DNA of 64,000 nucleotides from Ampelomyces quisqualis (taxonomy: Eukaryota > Ascomycota > Dothideomycetes > Pleosporales > Phaeosphaeriaceae): NCBI GenBank assembly GCA_018398575.1, contig JAGTXZ010000009.1:558001-622000 (forward strand), in the 5' to 3' direction. The position numbers and the translations under genes are program-made. The notes under the pieces were generated by a model, which saw only the letters and a list, made by a program, of their open reading frames with translations, searched no databases and had not been told where the DNA came from. The first letter of the stretch is position 1. Every line of letters starts with the position of its first letter. Below are positions 58,201 through 64,000 of this stretch, in pieces.

Positions 58201-59902
58201 GCCAGAGCAAAGGGTGCCTATGATGCTGTGCTGGAGACCTAAACTATGAACTTCGTCCTCTTGCAATTGGATATCTTGCTTCTGGAGATGGATGCTTTAG
58301 CAAAAAAGCATTATTTTGTAGTCATAGCTCTGTAGTAGCCTGTATAAAGGTTAACTCTCAGTTTGCGCGTGCTTCCTCGACCGACCAGGATCTAGGTAAG
58401 GGAAAGCCGGAAATAGAGCCTGAGCGCAGGAGACTTTTACTCACAATGCATTTGTACCACAAGATAAGCGGTTTGAGAAAATTGAAATAGATGAAAAGAC
58501 GTAGTATGTAATTTAGAACAATTCTGTCTCTACAAAATTTCAATAAATATGATAGTATCGTCGTAGCCTTGCTTAAAATTGTGCAGATTTAGTAAGCAGA
58601 CATATTTTGGCATCGAAGCGAGCCGAGAGGGTGCGCGTACGACGATTCTACCCCAACACATAGTTGGGGTACTAAGAATTCGGGGGTTCCCACCGCGCCA
58701 ATGAGCGTATACCTTAACACGCGAGTGGCTAACAGTCTGGACAAGACAATGCAGGTAGAAGCGATGCATAATAGCGGTAACGTGCACGCGACACATCGGT
58801 TACGTGTTGGCATGTGCGATGAAAGGGGCGGAATCTCGGACGAACTTTGTCACATCCGGGACGCATACATCCGCTGTTGAGAGACCAGCCAAGGTGAAAA
58901 GTATGAGGCGTAAAAGTAACACGACGTTGACACTTGCTCTCATAGTACCAAGCTTTGCGAGGCTGGGAAAGGATTAGGAGGTGGGGCCACCAATGAGCCG
59001 CCCGCGGAGGTCACCTCCTTCCCTATGCTTCCTTGCAAGGCATACCTTATAGGCTCGCCCTCAGCGCGTAAATCCATAACGAATAGTAATACAGAACGTA
59101 ACACAATGATCTGGTCTTGCGGGGTGCGACCGACATGACGCAAGACGCATGGTGGTAGCCACGCGTCATAGAAGCATGCGTCTGCTCTAGACCATATTTC
59201 ATTTCGTGGGTAGCTCATTTTAGATGGGACAGCTCGACCCATCCTACAGCTTGGACGGCTGCTGACACAGCTATAGGAATCTGACAATGTCTTCTGGGGT
59301 ACAGTTGATGTCAGCGTTCGGTCAATCTTACTTATCTGAGGCAAGGCGACAGTCCCTGGCTTACATGGTAAGATTTTAGGATGCCCCTGTGTTGATGTAA
59401 GTGGCTACCAGTTCACATATACATGTGAGGCGGGCAATATGACCGCAAGTCACGGCCCGCCACTGGCATGTAGAATCAGACCCTGGCATAGTTCTGGCAT
59501 CAACACTGCCTGAACTTGTGGGGGCATCTTGGCACACATCGTCCTGACTCTACTTTTTGGGGCGATATTGGGTCATCTCAAACCGAGGTACTCGCAGTGT
59601 ATGGCCGCAATAGGGTTGTCTTCGGAAATTCTGGCCACCAGTTACAGTTGGCAAGCAGAACTCGTTTCGGTTCACCACAACCCTGCCATCACATCTACTT
59701 CCCTTTCAACGTCAGGTCATTGCTCAGGCTAAGTACAATGCCGACAAAGTACTCAAGAGGGGCTCTTGGGTTTGATGTGCGCTTCCAGTGTTGACAAATT
59801 CGTCACTACCCTCTTTTGCAACTACAGATACTCGATACGAGCAGACTTTACGGGCATAAAGACACAGAAAGTCTGTTTAACTCTTTGATCACCAACACAC
59901 TT
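55279..59902. other. Long gene-poor region with scattered protein-like fragments
   Basis: About 4.6 kb. It holds the dioxygenase promoter. Frames of possible interest have no ATG: minus strand 55459-55758 (opens with GTG; LKIEQRWVLSCKPTYLGWPS) and + strand 57493-57834 (opens with TTG; LHEGMFAICNPMLAV). The stretch about 58300-58600 is AT-rich and could be a decayed repeat. No domain or transposase motif was seen. Confidence 0.4.
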
Positions 59903-62476
59903 CTACACGTTCACTATACCAAGAATTTGCTCGGTCGGTTCGCTTAGTTGTACAGGGCAAGTCTCCAGCCCGACACCATACGTCTTGTAAGTAAGGTTGC
60001 CCGTGCTGGCATTGACCTCAATCCACCTTCGATTCAACAGATCGCCATCTTGAGCTCGGTCGAAGAAGTTTTGAGGTGCGAACACAATACTGCTATACGC
60101 CTCGGTGTTCAGTGTAACCTTTAGATGGTCAGCTAATTGTGTGCCCAAAGTGTTAGGACCACTCACCGGCACATCTTCACTTCTTGTGTAGTGGTGCATC
60201 CCAAGATTGAACCAGACAACCAAGTCTTCGTTCTCGATATTCTCTCCATCAAAGAACTTGCTAAAGTCTTGCTGCGGCGCCCACGGCAAATTCGTATTCT
60301 GTACGCTATTGGCAAAGACTTCGGTGTCATGCTGTCGCGATACAGCGAGGTGAGTTTTTGCGAATTCCGAGTTCTTCAAGGACCAAGGGGAGTTGAGAGT
60401 AGATAGATGGATGTCTGAGCGTCCTGGTACGATACGGTAACCCCTCATTTCGCCCCACGCGTTCGTCTTGTTCGGATTTAGGACAACGTACATGGCCTCG
60501 TTGTTAGGCGCCCAATTGAACTGATTCTCGGTTTGCATGATGGAGACATTCATTGCCATTTGCTCGAACACACCTAGCTCAGGGAACCATGGCTGGGTCT
60601 GGTTGACCACTTTGAGTTCAGAGACCTGCAATGAGTTTTTGGTTCCGATAATGTCGAAATCACCTTTGAAGGTGATTATATGGTCGTGGAGGGAACCTTG
60701 AGTTGCTTGCTGTATTCGTGGTCCCCAGTTGCCTTGCGTTGGATAGTAGAAGGAACTTTGTAGATACCCCGATGCGCGTACGCTAACTTCAAGGCTACCA
60801 TCCATGTGAAAACCATAATCGAACATGTAGTCTGTGCACGACTTAATTAGAGCACATCCTGCATATGTACTTTGAACATGCAAGACTGACCGTAATTGCT
60901 GACGGTAGCAATGGCGCGGACAATCAGCTGAGCACCTTTGACAGTGCCTAGATCACTGAATCCATAATAATTGCTGGCGGCAGTACGATGACGCGAAAGC
61001 GGGAAATTCATGTCGGCTTCGAAAATGCACAAAGAATTGGTGTTGGTGACCGAGCCGTTGCCTGCGTGGTAAGTCAAGTTCCACAGTGTTGATCCAAAAG
61101 GACAATCGTAGCCTCCAATGAGGGTACCCATCTCGGCCCCAAGACTGTAGTAAGTGTCATGATACAGGGTATTCGCGGCCTTGGGTTGGTTGCCACCGTA
61201 CTGGGCTGTTGCTTCCTGCATAGAAAGCTCGTACAAGATACGCTCCCCTTTAAACTTGATGTCGTAAAACATGACACCAAGCGTTCTCGAGAATGCGATG
61301 TAAAATGACCAGTTCATGTACTCAATGTACTGATTTTTCTTGTCCACCTTGTATCGCTTCCCATCGATCTCAAGAGTAGCTGGCGCCAGCTTGCTTTCGA
61401 GTTCGCGAACTCCGAGCTCGGGCTTATAGTCAACAAGCGTCCAGTCTGTATCCAGAGTCTGGTCGTACTCCATACCGAGCTCACCCGCCTCAAAAGCTTT
61501 TCTTAGAGCGGCAATGGTTGGGTAAAACTTCTCACCTGTGACGAAGCCTTTCATTTTGTAGAGTGATGGATCAGTGCCCGTACAATCGATGAGAAGAAAA
61601 AAGTCGAGAGGCGTCATGTAGCTTGCTGGTCCTGGAACCCGGAACATGATGTTTCGGAAAGCCTGTGTTCCGTCGTAAGACTGAGGCGAACCGGAAGCGA
61701 GTGTAAGGGTGGCTGGCCATAACTTAGCCAAAGCTATACACTCAGAAACTCGCTTTTGGGCTTACTCCTGTTGTCGCTAGATCCATAGTAGACACCTCCT
61801 TGGAACAATGCTGCCGTAATATCGGAGATGTTTGACATTATCGAGACGATCAAAGGGTCTGTTGCTGTGCTTCGCGGACCGTCAAAGTAACGCCCGTTGT
61901 ATGGAACCGAGCCTCCTTTGCCGCCATTGTACAGGTAGTCCAGCTTTTGAATGGCGGTTGAGTTTGTGACAGGCAAAGGTCCGATCATGTACTCTTGAGA
62001 GTCCGGTTCATGTTTGCCACCCTCAAAGATGATAGCACGAGCGTACTTAGCAGGTACGGCACCGAAACCATCGATGAAAGGTAAGACGTCAGTCTTGTTC
62101 AACGGGAGTGTGTCAATCCAAAACCTAGACGCTGTAAGAGAGCTATCAGGGCTTTAGAGTGAGAGAAGATAACACACACATAATTGTCCGAGGGCTTTGC
62201 ATTGCTGGGATTTGTCAAGTTCAGGCCGGCTGCTGTAGAATGAAGTAGGTCCCAGACAATGAGATTGTCTTCGGGAGAAATTTGTGCCCATACGTTTGCC
62301 TTTGGCGCTGAAGTCGTTGGTGCAGCGTCGGTGAGGCATGAGGACGACCATTTTTCTCTTCGCTTGCCAAGGTATTCATGAAGAAGCTTCCTTTCATATC
62401 CCAATGGAGGCACTGCTGCAGCCAATGCCAGACAGAGACTGACGAATGTTAATCCGCTCGAATGTAGTGCGAGCAT
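59903..62476 (-). CDS. Copper amine oxidase, secreted
   Basis: Five exons, complement of 59903-60118, 60167-60831, 60891-61712, 61766-62124 and 62178-62476; 786 residues. It oxidises primary amines to aldehydes with release of ammonia and hydrogen peroxide. The start at 62476 opens a signal peptide (MLALHSSGLTFVSLCLALAAA), so the enzyme should be secreted or extracellular. The topaquinone precursor is Tyr493 in NYDYMFDYGF, formed across the exon 3/4 junction. Copper ligands are His542 and His544 (LHDHIITF), with a third His in MHHYTRSEDVPV, which is also split by an intron. The blocks PLDFFLLIDCTGTDPS and FKGERILYELSMQEA are typical. The first junction (62125-62177) is the least certain, since several GT donors sit side by side. 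N-glycosylation sites are frequent. It may provide nitrogen from environmental amines. Confidence 0.92.
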
Positions 62477-64000
62477 GATTTCGCAGTCAGAGTAACTGTG
62501 TATGAGTTGGTAGTCATTATAAAAATCTTTCACCTCACTTTATAGCGTTCGAAGTCGTCCCAAAATTGTTGACTGTCGAGTGTGACTTGTTCCATGCTTG
62601 GCAATGGTGGTGATAAGCCGGAAGTAGAGCGGCAATGTACTGCGTGTTGGAAGCACTAAGCAGGAGTGGCAGGGTATGTTTCTTAGTGTAAACGCTAACA
62701 AAACGAGCCCTCCGTTTATGTAGTTCAGAACGCCTCAGTCTCCTCTCTGTTTTGAAAACGCGTGCCTACCTACAAAGGAAATCCACCGCTGCAAATTGCC
62801 TACTAGACTTGCCGAATGCTCTAGGGGCTGCTTTACTACTTTTTAAGGCCCATATCTGCAACAATTATCTACAGGTAGCTTCTAAGCCTTTTATTGTTGA
62901 GCTCGCGCGCCGCTTACCAGTACGATCTCAACTCCGGCTTCCTCGCGATTTACGGACCTGCGCGGAACGGCAGCACTGCGGTAGACAAGCTCAATGTTAA
63001 TAGACGTTAATTCCGGCAATTGAAATAACAAAACACTCGTGTAATGATAGCTTTAAAGCCGTAAAGCTTAATACTGAAAAAAAGAGCTTCAGAATTAGAG
63101 AATTTAGGTGAAGAACATTGTCACAAGCTTCGAATTTTTGTATGGTGAATCGTCACTTTTTGGGTAAGAAAACGGATAGGTCAGCATTGTAAGATTCCCG
63201 CGGCAAGCAACAGTACTGCCGGCAGGCAACAATAGCGCCGAGTATCGGGGTCAGCTTGATATACTCCGTACGGAAAATAATGAGCGTGAAATGATAGGCG
63301 TAAACTCTTACGCGGTCACTTTGGTGAGTCCTGACAACATGACATATCGGAAAGCCGCTGCTAGTTGTTGGGAAGCGTCACCAATTTTGTACACTCTCGA
63401 CATCCTATGTGAAAAGCGATACATTGCTTATTGCTATGAAGTGCTTTTACACGGGATTCCTAAAGCCTGGTGTGCTTCGTTATCGCCTGTCGCTAAAAGT
63501 GGGGAGAAGACCTTGCAACATATCTTATCACTGCATACTCACTCATGTGCGCCAAGTACGCTTTCTTCGCTTCAGGTTACTCCGTACTTGATGCACAAAT
63601 ACCAAGAAATCTCAATGGAATACGCAGCCTGGCATGATGCCGGAAGGAAGCAGAGTTAGATAGATAGATTCATGGTGAATCTATGCGTGGCATTTGCGGA
63701 AGCATGCTGTCGAACTTGGGTCTAGGAGTGAGGATCAGGCAGTGTACAACGAACGGCTCACGATAGCTTCGCCAGCGGCCTCGGGTCTGGTTCTAGCCTC
63801 AGGTTTGGCGATAGTCAGGAGTTGTTTCGGTTGAAGCATGAACCCGCTATGGCGGCGCTCGTGCGGCCGTAGGTGTCGGTTCTTTTTCCGGACAACAAGC
63901 ATGCGTAGGATTTTTCTGCGATTGTTCTTCGGTCTTCCCGCCTACCACTCAGTTTTCAATGCAGACGACTACCTAGCAGGTCATCATAGCAATTATACGA
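62477..64000. other. Gene-poor, partly AT-rich end of window
   Basis: Promoter side of the amine oxidase gene, then AT-rich stretches (about 63000-63180) that could be decayed repeat DNA. TACTCCGTA-type motifs lie at 63262 and 63579. No gene supported. Confidence 0.4.

Noticed and set aside
61734..61765. 32-bp intron in the amine oxidase gene
   Set aside because: Too short for a fungal intron; a 53-bp alternative (61713-61765) has a branch site and gives a better family match.
1..64000. CRISPR arrays, rRNA, intact insertion elements
   Set aside because: No regularly spaced repeats, ribosomal sequence, transposase motif or terminal repeats found on reading both strands.

Overview
The window looks like chromosomal DNA of a filamentous ascomycete, most likely a Dothideomycete (Pleosporales-like). 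This rests on compact genes with many short introns (mostly 44-60 bp, GTRNGT donors, CTAAC/CTRAY-type branch sites, YAG acceptors) and on a typically fungal gene set: Dicer-like, Mug190-type C2/SMP protein, peroxisomal malate synthase ending in SKL, GPI-type wall protein, Rgp1, App1, LSm1, central Zn2Cys6 regulator. The class-level placement is inference. Exon models were built by hand from splice signals and reading phase.

Layout. 1-6 kb: the 3' end of a Dicer-like gene, then mostly gene-poor DNA with two small spliced gene candidates. 7-36 kb: the gene-dense core, with mug190-like (-) divergent from GlcNAc-6-phosphate deacetylase (+), malate synthase (+), a Ser/Thr-rich repeat wall protein (-), a catalytically degenerate aspartic-protease-like membrane protein (+), a conserved small protein (+), Rgp1 (-), a small secreted protein candidate (+), a bHLH factor (+), App1 phosphatidate phosphatase (-), a short-chain dehydrogenase (-) and LSm1 (+). 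36-43 kb: gene-poor, with one clear 149-codon gene. 43-49 kb: a large multipass membrane protein and a Lys-rich small protein. 49-62.5 kb: an accessory-looking set: a GNAT acetyltransferase with an apparent one-base frameshift (-), a Zn2Cys6-type regulator (+), a TauD/TfdA-type dioxygenase (-) and a secreted copper amine oxidase (-). The last three are separated from each other by long non-coding DNA or converge tail to tail.

How the genes work together. Malate synthase and GlcNAc-6-P deacetylase both feed central carbon use on alternative carbon sources (glyoxylate bypass, chitin-derived sugar). Rgp1, Mug190-type and App1 proteins act in membrane traffic and lipid handling. LSm1 and Dicer act in RNA turnover and silencing. 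No CRISPR, tRNA, rRNA or intact transposon was seen. I found no system that I can call novel with confidence. The best leads are the secreted-protein candidate at 27.1 kb, the broken GNAT gene, the pseudo-protease, and a dispersed TACGGAGTA motif in the intergenic DNA.
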